This document shows positions 1 through 9,244 of a stretch of 12,676 bases of DNA, piece by piece. The stretch's first letter is position 1. Each line of letters opens with the position of its first letter. Under the pieces are notes generated by a model. It did no database searches, was not told where the DNA came from, and saw only the letters and a list, made by a program, of their open reading frames with translations. Origin of the DNA: Sphingobium sp. (GTDB taxonomy: Bacteria > Pseudomonadota > Alphaproteobacteria > Sphingomonadales > Sphingomonadaceae); assembly GCA_030148625.1 (NCBI GenBank), contig JASBTC010000251.1, forward strand, positions 1 to 12,676. Reading direction: 5' to 3'. The position numbers were made by a program, and so were the translations under genes.

Positions 1-81
1 ACCGCATTCTGCGCATTCGCCGCGCCCCCCTCGATGACGGGCGCGGTGCTCGACGTGAACGGAGCAAGCTATGTCCGATAG
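1..81 (+). CDS. Short-chain dehydrogenase/reductase, C-terminal end (partial)
   Basis: The first frame is open from the window edge to a TAG at 79-81. It encodes 26 residues ending TGAVLDVNGASYVR. A 'TG..(L/F)DVNGxxY' tail closes many classical SDR oxidoreductases, where this segment follows the last beta strand of the Rossmann fold and contacts the cofactor. Family membership is an inference from this tail alone; the substrate cannot be stated because the catalytic YxxxK and the glycine-rich cofactor motif lie outside the window. The stop overlaps the start of prmA by 11 bases, so the two genes are probably co-transcribed and translationally coupled. The call could be wrong in detail, but an open frame ending in an SDR-like tail immediately before a coupled gene makes a real gene end likely. 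Confidence 0.62.
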   Translation, partial: TAFCAFAAPPSMTGAVLDVNGASYVR

Positions 82-985
82 CTGGAAACTCACCTTGCCC
101 TGCACGCTGGCCGAGGCGCAGACGCTGAATGAAGATATCGCGCCGCTGGCGATGCTTGCTTCACCACCGGTGCTGATGACCAGCGAAGCGGAACCCGACA
201 ATCCCGACGCCTGGCGGCTCGACGCCTATTTCGACGCCGAGCCCGACGCCGCCGCGATCGCGCTCATCCGCGGACTCGTGCCGAGCGCCGGACGCAAGAA
301 ACCGAAGATCGAGAAGCTCGCCGCGCAGGACTGGCTGACGATGAGCCAGGCCGGCCTCGAGCCCGTCCATGCCGGCCGTTTCTTCGTCCATACCTCGGCC
401 CATTCGGGGCTGGTTCCGCCGGGCACGCGGCCGTTCCTGATCGAGGCCGGCCTTGCCTTCGGCACCGGCCAGCACGAGACGACGACGGGCTGCCTGTTGA
501 TGCTCGATGCGCTCAAGCGCCGCGGCAGCGTGTTCCGCGACATGCTCGATCTCGGCACCGGCACCGGCCTGCTCGCCTTTGCCGCGATGCATCTCTGGCC
601 GCGCGCCTATGCGACGGCATCGGACATCGATCCGATCGCGATCGACGTCACCCGCGAAAATGCAGGGATCAACGGCATTCCGCTTGGCAGTCGCGAAGGA
701 CGGCTGGCGCTCGCGGTGGCGCCCGGCATGGCGCATCGGCTGCTCCGCCACCGCGCACCCTATGACCTGATCATCGCCAATATCCTGGCCGGCCCGCTGA
801 TCGAGATGGCGCCGCCGATCGCCAATGCCCTAGACGAAGGCGGTACGCTGATCCTTGCCGGGCTGCTCGACAGCCAGGCCGCGCGCGTCGCAAGCGCCTA
901 TCGCCGCCACGGCCTGCGGCTTGCCGGCCGCATCGATCGCGGCGACTGGCCGACACTCCGCCTGGTCAAACGCCGCGGGCGATAA
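71..985 (+). CDS. prmA: Ribosomal protein L11 methyltransferase PrmA
   Basis: This cytoplasmic SAM-dependent methyltransferase family methylates ribosomal protein L11. The 304-residue product has an N-terminal substrate-recognition region (about 1-120) and a C-terminal class I methyltransferase fold. Visible motifs are FGTGQHETT at 130-138, the SAM-binding motif I LDLGTGTG at 159-166, the acidic DIDP at 185-188, and NILAGPL at 237-243, the PrmA version of the catalytic 'NPP' loop. Length is close to the family norm of about 290-300. The ATG at 71 is supported by a GGAG at 61-64 at good spacing, and it overlaps the end of the upstream SDR gene. The gene ends in a TAA directly before a palindromic repeat that separates it from the convergent ltrA-like gene. 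L11 methylation is usually dispensable for growth. Confidence 0.95.
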   Translation: MSDSWKLTLPCTLAEAQTLNEDIAPLAMLASPPVLMTSEAEPDNPDAWRLDAYFDAEPDAAAIALIRGLVPSAGRKKPKIEKLAAQDWLTMSQAGLEPVHAGRFFVHTSAHSGLVPPGTRPFLIEAGLAFGTGQHETTTGCLLMLDALKRRGSVFRDMLDLGTGTGLLAFAAMHLWPRAYATASDIDPIAIDVTRENAGINGIPLGSREGRLALAVAPGMAHRLLRHRAPYDLIIANILAGPLIEMAPPIANALDEGGTLILAGLLDSQAARVASAYRRHGLRLAGRIDRGDWPTLRLVKRRGR

Positions 986-1010
986 GGGGGGTACACACGT
1001 CACCAAAAAC

Positions 1011-1137
1011 CCGTTCGTGTCGAGCGAAGTCGAGACACGCAGCGCGGTCCCCAACGTCCCTCGACTTCTCCGCACAGCGGAGAAGCCTGTCCAGAGCGCC
1101 TGCCTTGGCAGGCAGTCGAAGGGCTCGGGACAAACGG
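1011..1137. repeat. MITE-like palindromic intergenic repeat
   Basis: A 127-base non-coding element fills the gap between two convergent genes. Its ends form an imperfect inverted repeat: 1011-1025 matches the reverse complement of 1123-1137 at 12 of 15 positions. Inside are a perfect 9-bp stem with a 3-base loop (CTTCTCCGC 1065-1073, GCGGAGAAG 1077-1085) and a perfect 7-bp stem with a 2-base loop (GCCTGCC 1098-1104, GGCAGGC 1107-1113). The latter is nested in outer pairings TGTCC 1088-1092 with GGACA 1128-1132 and GAGC 1094-1097 with GCTC 1123-1126. The left part, GTGTCGAGCGAAGTCGAGAC, is a sequence I recall as a frequent dispersed repeat in sphingomonads; that is memory, not a search. It may also terminate transcription from both sides, but there is no T-run. 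Confidence 0.7.
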
Positions 1138-1152
1138 TATGGGCGCAAGAAA

Positions 1153-2328
1153 TTAACCCGACTGCCTGAAGGACAGCGTTTCCCACACCGCGACCAGCAG
1201 CAGGATCGCGGTGGTGGCGAGCGACAGCATCACCGGCTGCAGATGCGCGGCGGCGAGCGCCAGCGCCGCGATCAGCACCACCCCGACGATATGGGATAGT
1301 GGCAGATGCACGGCGGTGGTGCGCTTGAACGCCATGTTGCCGACCAGATAGAGTGCAGGCCCGCCAAGGATCGCGGCAACCGTCATCGGATCGGCATGGC
1401 CGACCGGATGCGCCAGCACCAGTTCGTCGGCGGCCGCGGTCACGATGATGCCCGCGACGATGGGGATATGGAGATAGGTATAGGCCAGCCGCGCCATCCG
1501 GCCGGGATCGTCGTGATGCGCGATCCTGTCGCTGCCGCGGGCGGCGCCGATGTTGAAATAGATCCACCACATCGCGATCGTACCGAGAAAGGCACTGACG
1601 AAGCCGGCGATCTCGGCGGCGTTCCACGGCACGTCCGCGAAGGTGGCGCCGGTGATCAGCACCGATTCGCCCAGCGCGATGATGACGAACAGGCCGCAGC
1701 GCTCGGCCAGATGATGCCCCTCGACATTCCATGTGCCCGTCGACGTCTTCCCCAGCCCGGGCACGATGAAGCCGACAAATGGGCCGGTGTAATCGAGCGC
1801 CAGCGCCGCGATCCACCAGCCGATGCGCGCAGGGCCGTCCGCCAGCGCACCGGCGATCCAGAGCGGTGCCGAAGCGACGGCCCAGATCAGGATACGCTGG
1901 AAATTTCGGTGATTGTCAGGGCTGTGCCCTCTGAGCGCGCCGAGCATGAACAGCGGACGCCCGATCTGGATCGCAAGGAATGCCGCCACGAACACGCCGC
2001 CGCGCGCGTCGAATGCCTGGGGGATCGAGAGCGACATCAGCAGCCCGAGCCCCATCAGCACGAACAGCAGCAGGCGCACCGCCATGCGCTCGACATCGAG
2101 CCAGTTGGTGACCCAGGCGGTGTAGATCCATACCCACCAGATCGCGAGCAGCAGCATGCCGGTCTGGACCGCGCCAACCGGCGTCAGATGCGCAAGCAGC
2201 CCGTGGCTGAGCTGGGTGATCGCAAAGACGAAGACGAGATCGAAGAACAGTTCGACATAGCCGACCCTGGCATCGGCATGCGCGTCGGTGCGGGGGCGCA
2301 GCAGCCCGTGCGTCGCTGGCTCCGCCAT
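1153..2328 (-). CDS. LtrA-family (low temperature requirement protein A) membrane protein
   Basis: The product is a 391-residue polytopic inner-membrane protein. It carries the two hallmark motifs of the LtrA family: an N-terminal VELFFDLVFVFAITQLSH (about 25-42) and a central HHLAERCGLFVIIALGES (about 205-222). Around these are about eight to ten hydrophobic segments, which fits the family. The name comes from a Listeria monocytogenes gene reported as needed for growth at low temperature. The molecular function remains unknown, and the label does not prove a cold role here. The ATG at 2328 follows the upstream DoxX-family stop with a single base between them (TAACATG), and there is no clear Shine-Dalgarno of its own. 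Translation therefore probably depends on the upstream gene. Its 3' end faces the palindromic repeat at 1011-1137. Confidence 0.9.
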   Translation of the reverse strand: MAEPATHGLLRPRTDAHADARVGYVELFFDLVFVFAITQLSHGLLAHLTPVGAVQTGMLLLAIWWVWIYTAWVTNWLDVERMAVRLLLFVLMGLGLLMSLSIPQAFDARGGVFVAAFLAIQIGRPLFMLGALRGHSPDNHRNFQRILIWAVASAPLWIAGALADGPARIGWWIAALALDYTGPFVGFIVPGLGKTSTGTWNVEGHHLAERCGLFVIIALGESVLITGATFADVPWNAAEIAGFVSAFLGTIAMWWIYFNIGAARGSDRIAHHDDPGRMARLAYTYLHIPIVAGIIVTAAADELVLAHPVGHADPMTVAAILGGPALYLVGNMAFKRTTAVHLPLSHIVGVVLIAALALAAAHLQPVMLSLATTAILLLVAVWETLSFRQSG

Positions 2329-2329
2329 G

Positions 2330-2707
2330 TTAGACGGCCGCTCGCGATCGCGACACGAGCGCGAGCAGAAGCAGCCCGCCGATCGCGCTGATATTCTTGA
2401 GGAAATGCAGCCACTGCCCGTGGAAATCCGCGGCCGACACCGCCCAGAACGGGTGGGAGAGCAGTGCGTCGACGAGCAGGAACGCCGCCATCACGGGCGC
2501 CACGATCGCAACCCGCCACCCGATCATGATCGCAAGCCCTGCCGCCGCCTCGAAAGCGGAAAAGCCCAGGGGGCCGATCGCCGCAGGTGCGGCCCCACCC
2601 AATATCATCATGATCCGTTCTAAGCCGAGCCCGACAAAGACGCTGGCGATCAGCACGCGCGTCATCACGAAAAGGGCATCATGCCCCGTCAGCCCTGTCC
2701 GATCCAT
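2330..2707 (-). CDS. DoxX-family membrane protein
   Basis: The product is a small inner-membrane protein of 125 residues with about four hydrophobic segments (roughly 11-36, 47-63, 65-83, 104-118). Motifs typical of DoxX-like proteins are an early 'RVLIASVFVGLGLERI', a glutamate within the second segment (E53), and HPFWAV (85-90) before the FHGQWLHFLKNISAIGGLL end. Related proteins are described as electron-transfer partners or redox-linked membrane proteins, but the biochemical role of this one is unknown. I chose the ATG at 2707 because AGGAGG (2719-2714 on the minus strand) lies six bases upstream. An in-frame ATG at 2758 would add 17 residues but has no ribosome binding site. The gene is followed after one base by the LtrA-family gene, so they very likely form a two-gene transcription unit. 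Confidence 0.85.
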   Translation of the reverse strand: MDRTGLTGHDALFVMTRVLIASVFVGLGLERIMMILGGAAPAAIGPLGFSAFEAAAGLAIMIGWRVAIVAPVMAAFLLVDALLSHPFWAVSAADFHGQWLHFLKNISAIGGLLLLALVSRSRAAV

Positions 2708-2713
2708 TGCCGC

Positions 2714-2719
2714 CCTCCT
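2714..2719 (-). promoter_or_regulatory. Ribosome binding site deciding the DoxX gene start
   Basis: AGGAGG on the minus strand is a near-perfect Shine-Dalgarno sequence, six bases before the ATG at 2707. It favours that start over the longer open frame beginning at 2758. Confidence 0.8.
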
Positions 2720-2727
2720 GCCTGCCA

Positions 2728-2752
2728 CATCCCGACTATTCCGTCCGGGATG
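2728..2752 (-). other. Hairpin between the PilZ gene and the DoxX gene
   Basis: CATCCCG (2728-2734) and CGGGATG (2746-2752) are perfect inverted 7-bp arms around an 11-base loop. The structure follows the PilZ gene stop and precedes the DoxX Shine-Dalgarno by eight bases. There is no T-run, so a simple intrinsic terminator is not clear. It could be a weak terminator for the PilZ gene, an operator, or a leader hairpin for the DoxX-LtrA unit. Function is inferred only from position. Confidence 0.45.
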
Positions 2753-2773
2753 CGCCATGGCAAGGTGCGGAAT

Positions 2774-3439
2774 TCAGCCCTCGCGTTCCTCGCGCTCGCG
2801 CCGCAAGCCGAGCCACTGGACCAGTTCCTCGAGCGGAATGATCGGCAGGAACTCGAGGCCGACATAATCGCCCTCCTGCCAGCGGATCACGGCCTTGACG
2901 GGACGCAACCCATCTATGGTGACCACCGCATCTTCGTCGACGGGCAGATAATCCGCGACCTTCACCTTGGCACCGCCCTGGGACAGGTCGCTCACTTCGA
3001 CCCGCCACGTCTCCGAACCGATGCGCAGCCGCGCATAGCCGCGCACTTCCAGTCGCGGCGCCCGCGGCTTGCGCCCATCCCCGACGCCGCGATTGCGGAG
3101 AACCTCGGACACGTCGACGCGCTCGTCGAAGACGATGCCGACATTGTCGCCCTGAACCCAGCGGATCGTGCCGGCGACACAATGGTCGGATTTGAGTTCG
3201 ATGACGACGCGATCGCCCACCTCATGCGGTGAATAGACATGCGCCATCAATCCGCCTTCGGAGATATTGCGGATCAGGCAGAGTTCCTGGTTTCGCGCGC
3301 AGATCATCTTGCCGACCCTGAGGATCGTGATCAGGCGCTGATCGTGACGCCGATCGGGTTGCGGAATGAACGCGCCCGGAATCGGCGCATCGTCATCCAC
3401 GCGCGGAATCTTACCTGTGATTACATTGCCTTGGGCCAT
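2774..3439 (-). CDS. Tandem PilZ-domain protein (putative c-di-GMP receptor)
   Basis: The 221-residue soluble protein has no signal peptide or membrane segment. It contains two PilZ-like beta-barrel units. Unit 1 (about 30-110) has R31xxxR35, then N58-I-S60-E-G-G63, the [D/N]xSxxG signature, and closes with GIVF (101-104). Unit 2 (about 123-200) has R123, R126 and R129, then D151-L-S153-Q-G-G156, and closes with GLEF (194-197). PilZ domains bind cyclic di-GMP through these arginines and the DxSxxG loop, controlling motility, polysaccharide output or cell-cycle steps. The partner here is unknown. A charged C-terminal helix (202-221) may be an interaction site. It is encoded alone, with its own AT-rich upstream region. 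The ATG at 3439 is the longest start; its Shine-Dalgarno is weak. Confidence 0.87.
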   Translation of the reverse strand: MAQGNVITGKIPRVDDDAPIPGAFIPQPDRRHDQRLITILRVGKMICARNQELCLIRNISEGGLMAHVYSPHEVGDRVVIELKSDHCVAGTIRWVQGDNVGIVFDERVDVSEVLRNRGVGDGRKPRAPRLEVRGYARLRIGSETWRVEVSDLSQGGAKVKVADYLPVDEDAVVTIDGLRPVKAVIRWQEGDYVGLEFLPIIPLEELVQWLGLRREREEREG

Positions 3440-3527
3440 GGGGGTGTCCAGCCTTTTGCTCGAAAATGCTTTGGACGGAAACGCACCATTTCCATCCCCC
3501 CACAGCGTCGGAAAATGACGATCAAGA

Positions 3528-3543
3528 GTTAAAACTCTCTAAA
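3528..3543 (-). promoter_or_regulatory. Candidate CtrA-binding site upstream of the PilZ gene
   Basis: On the minus strand the sequence reads TTTA-GAGAGTT-TTAAC, matching the alphaproteobacterial CtrA box TTAA-N7-TTAAC at 8 of 9 defined positions. It lies about 90-105 bases before the PilZ start, in the same orientation. It overlaps a small inverted repeat, AGAGTT (3525-3530) and AACTCT (3533-3538). CtrA commonly controls motility, pilus and c-di-GMP genes in this class, which fits the gene downstream, but the site is predicted by motif only. Confidence 0.42.
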
Positions 3544-3550
3544 GATCGCC

Positions 3551-3576
3551 CGGTTCGTAAATATTTTGTCTAACCG
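3551..3576. other. AT-rich inverted repeat after ligA
   Basis: CGGTT (3551-3555) and AACCG (3572-3576) flank a 16-base AT-rich core that includes AAATATTT. The element lies just beyond the ligA stop and upstream of the PilZ promoter region. It could be a weak ligA terminator, or upstream promoter DNA for the PilZ gene. The stem is short and the loop long, so this is tentative. Confidence 0.25.
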
Positions 3577-3583
3577 TGCCAGA

Positions 3584-7353
<3,770 letters not shown>

Positions 7354-7435
7354 CGCGGGATGATTAGGCGATCTTTCGAGCCGCGTCATTCCCCCGCCGC
7401 GTGCAATCCCCGCAGCGAGAAAACCGATTGCGCGT

Positions 7436-8218
7436 TCAGACGGGGTTCTTCTGCATCAGCTCGAAGGAGCGGCTGTACCATTTCGTGCCGCGATAATTCG
7501 CCGCGAGCACGGCCGCCGATTTCTTCGCTTCCTCGCGCATGCCGATCGCAAGATAGGATTCGGTGAGCCGCATCAGCGCCTCGGGCGTGTGCGTCGTCGT
7601 CTGATACTGGTCGATCACCGTCCGGAAACGCGATGCCGCGGCCAGCCATTGCGAGCGGCGCTGGTAGAAACGGCCGATCTCCATCTCCTTGCCGGCAAGA
7701 TGGTCGTTGACCAGATCGATCTTGAGCCGGGCATCGGAGGCATAGCGCGTATTGGGATAGCGGCGGGTGAGTTCACCAAGCGATGCCAGCGCCTGCTGCG
7801 TGATCTTCTGGTCGCGCGTCACGTCGGTGATCTGCTCGTAATAGTCGATCGCGATCAGATAATAGGCGTAGGGCGCATCCTTGTTGCCCGGATGGATCGC
7901 CAGAAAGCGCTGCGCCGACTGGATCGATTCGGTATAATCCTTCGCCGCATAATAGCAGAACGCGCTCATCAGCTGCGCGCGGCGCGCCCAGGGCGAATAG
8001 GGATGCTGCCGCTCGACTTCGTCGAACAACGCCGCCGCCAGCTTGTACTGGCCACGATCGAGCCGGTCCTTGCCCGCATTGTAGAGCGTGTTGACGTCGC
8101 GTGCGACATAGTTGGTGTCCGCACGCGTCTGAGCGTTCTTGTTGGCGCAACCGGCCAGCACGAGGACGGAGACGGCGGCCGCGGCAAGGGCAAGCGGCTT
8201 CAGGGAAAGGCTACGCAT
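7436..8218 (-). CDS. bamD: Outer membrane protein assembly factor BamD (lipoprotein)
   Basis: BamD is the essential periplasmic lipoprotein partner of BamA in the complex that inserts beta-barrel proteins into the outer membrane. The start at 8218 gives 260 residues beginning MRSLSLKPLALAAAAVS, a lipoprotein signal peptide with lipobox LAGC (21-24) and lipidated C24. An open frame continues 59 codons upstream, but that would bury the signal peptide, so it is rejected. The mature part holds tetratricopeptide-like repeats of the YfiO type. Conserved pieces include LYNAGKDRLDRGQYKLAAALFDEV-type TPR1 (about 45-68) and HPYSPWARRAQLM (about 71-83). The gene heads the bamD-recN-ligA series on the minus strand; the gap to recN is 82 bases. 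Its promoter must lie in the region shared with manA. Confidence 0.94.
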   Translation of the reverse strand: MRSLSLKPLALAAAAVSVLVLAGCANKNAQTRADTNYVARDVNTLYNAGKDRLDRGQYKLAAALFDEVERQHPYSPWARRAQLMSAFCYYAAKDYTESIQSAQRFLAIHPGNKDAPYAYYLIAIDYYEQITDVTRDQKITQQALASLGELTRRYPNTRYASDARLKIDLVNDHLAGKEMEIGRFYQRRSQWLAAASRFRTVIDQYQTTTHTPEALMRLTESYLAIGMREEAKKSAAVLAANYRGTKWYSRSFELMQKNPV

Positions 8219-8258
8219 GGCGCGGGTTCTAGCCGAGCCGTCCGGCTTCGCCAAGCGG

Positions 8259-8287
8259 TTTGCCATGCGATCGGGCGCATGGCCAAA
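8259..8287. promoter_or_regulatory. Palindrome in the bamD/manA divergent intergenic region
   Basis: The 154-base region between the two divergent genes contains a strong inverted repeat. CCATGCG (8263-8269) and CGCATGG (8276-8282) are perfect arms around ATCGGG. Pairing extends to G8262-C8283 or, with one bulged base, to TTTG (8259-8262) with CAAA (8284-8287). A second, imperfect stem lies closer to bamD (about 8234-8250). The palindrome starts 41 bases before the bamD ATG. It may be an operator for one or both promoters, or a hairpin in the bamD leader. I see no convincing -10/-35 pair on either strand, apart from a lone TTGACA at 8330-8335. Confidence 0.45.
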
Positions 8288-8372
8288 GCCCGCGTGGAAC
8301 CGTTGCGTGCACCGCAGCATTGAGCCAGATTGACAAGCTTGGGCCCGGAACCCCGGACGAGGATAGAAACTG

Positions 8373-9209
8373 ATGACCGCCAAGCGGCTGACCACCCGTC
8401 GCGTCGAGAAACCCTGGGGGCGTCATTCGCTATGGCCGGGCTTTTCCGATCCGCCCGCCAATGGCGCGCCGGTGGGCGAGATCTGGTTCCAGGACGAGAG
8501 TGGCGCCACGCCGGAACTGCTCGTCAAATATATCTTCACCGCCGAGAAGCTGTCGATCCAGGTCCATCCCGACGACGCTGCGGCGCGGGCGTCGGGCCAT
8601 AAGCGCGGCAAGGACGAGGCCTGGGTGATCCTGGACGCCGAGCCCGATTCGACGATCGCCATCGGCACCCGCGCGCCGATCGACCATGACGCGCTCCGCG
8701 CCGCGGCGCTCGACGGCAGCATCGAGACGCTGGTCGACTGGAAACCGGTGAAGCCCGGCGACGTCTATTATTCGCCCGCCGGTACCGTCCATGCGATCGG
8801 CGCGGGAATCACGCTGGTCGAGGTCCAGCAGAATGTCGACCTGACCTATCGGCTCTACGATTATGGCCGCCCGCGCGAACTCCATCTCGACGCGGGCGTC
8901 GCCGTGTCCGACGCGGTTCCCTTCATTCCCAATTTCACGCCCGAAACGGAAGCGCCGGGGCGAATCATCCTGGCCGAAGGGCCAAAATTCGTGCTCGAAC
9001 GCTGGCGCGACGTGCAGGGCCTGATCACGCTTCCGCAGGGAGTGCCGGGATGGTTCGCGCCGCTCGCGGGCGCGGGCAGCATCGGGGATCAATGCTGGCA
9101 GGCCGGCGAATGCTGGATTGTCGAGGGCGAGACGCCGCTCGACGCGACGGAGGGCAGCGACATATTGTTCGCCTATCCGCTGCCAAAACGGGTCGATATC
9201 CTGCGCTGA
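8373..9209 (+). CDS. manA: Class I mannose-6-phosphate isomerase
   Basis: This cytoplasmic zinc enzyme family interconverts fructose-6-phosphate and mannose-6-phosphate, the first step towards GDP-mannose and mannose-containing polysaccharides. The 278-residue protein is of the short, cupin-type class I form (like Bacillus ManA), not the longer fused type. Metal ligands are readable as Q63 and H65 in IQVHPDD, E82 in KDEAW, and H140 in SPAGTVHAIG. The active-site arginine is R160 in TYRLYDYG. The ATG at 8373 has an AGGA about ten bases upstream. The glycosyltransferase gene follows after 35 bases on the same strand, so the pair may be one transcription unit. A function in isomerising another sugar phosphate cannot be fully excluded, but the motif set is good. 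Confidence 0.9.
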   Translation: MTAKRLTTRRVEKPWGRHSLWPGFSDPPANGAPVGEIWFQDESGATPELLVKYIFTAEKLSIQVHPDDAAARASGHKRGKDEAWVILDAEPDSTIAIGTRAPIDHDALRAAALDGSIETLVDWKPVKPGDVYYSPAGTVHAIGAGITLVEVQQNVDLTYRLYDYGRPRELHLDAGVAVSDAVPFIPNFTPETEAPGRIILAEGPKFVLERWRDVQGLITLPQGVPGWFAPLAGAGSIGDQCWQAGECWIVEGETPLDATEGSDILFAYPLPKRVDILR

Positions 9210-9244
9210 GAGGAATTTAACCCTCGCAGGACTATGCTCGAACG

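Noticed and set aside
855..1169. A 104-codon frame across the end of prmA and the repeat
   Set aside because: Its downstream half (NPFVSSEVETR...) is a translation of the palindromic repeat, a common source of false hypothetical proteins.
1306..2391. A 361-codon open frame opposite the LtrA-family gene
   Set aside because: It mirrors the LtrA coding sequence, spans two real genes, and is dominated by Arg, Asp, Gln and His.
7383..7436. GCAATC...GATTGC inverted repeat between bamD and recN
   Set aside because: Six-base arms with a 17-base loop are weak and likely by chance in a short spacer; no T-run follows.
8330..8335. TTGACA as a -35 box for manA
   Set aside because: No acceptable -10 element lies 16-18 bases downstream, and a start there would leave almost no leader before the ribosome binding site.
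8219..8395. N-terminal extension of bamD by 59 codons
   Set aside because: The extension would place the lipoprotein signal peptide internally. The start at 8218 gives an ideal signal peptide with lipobox LAGC.
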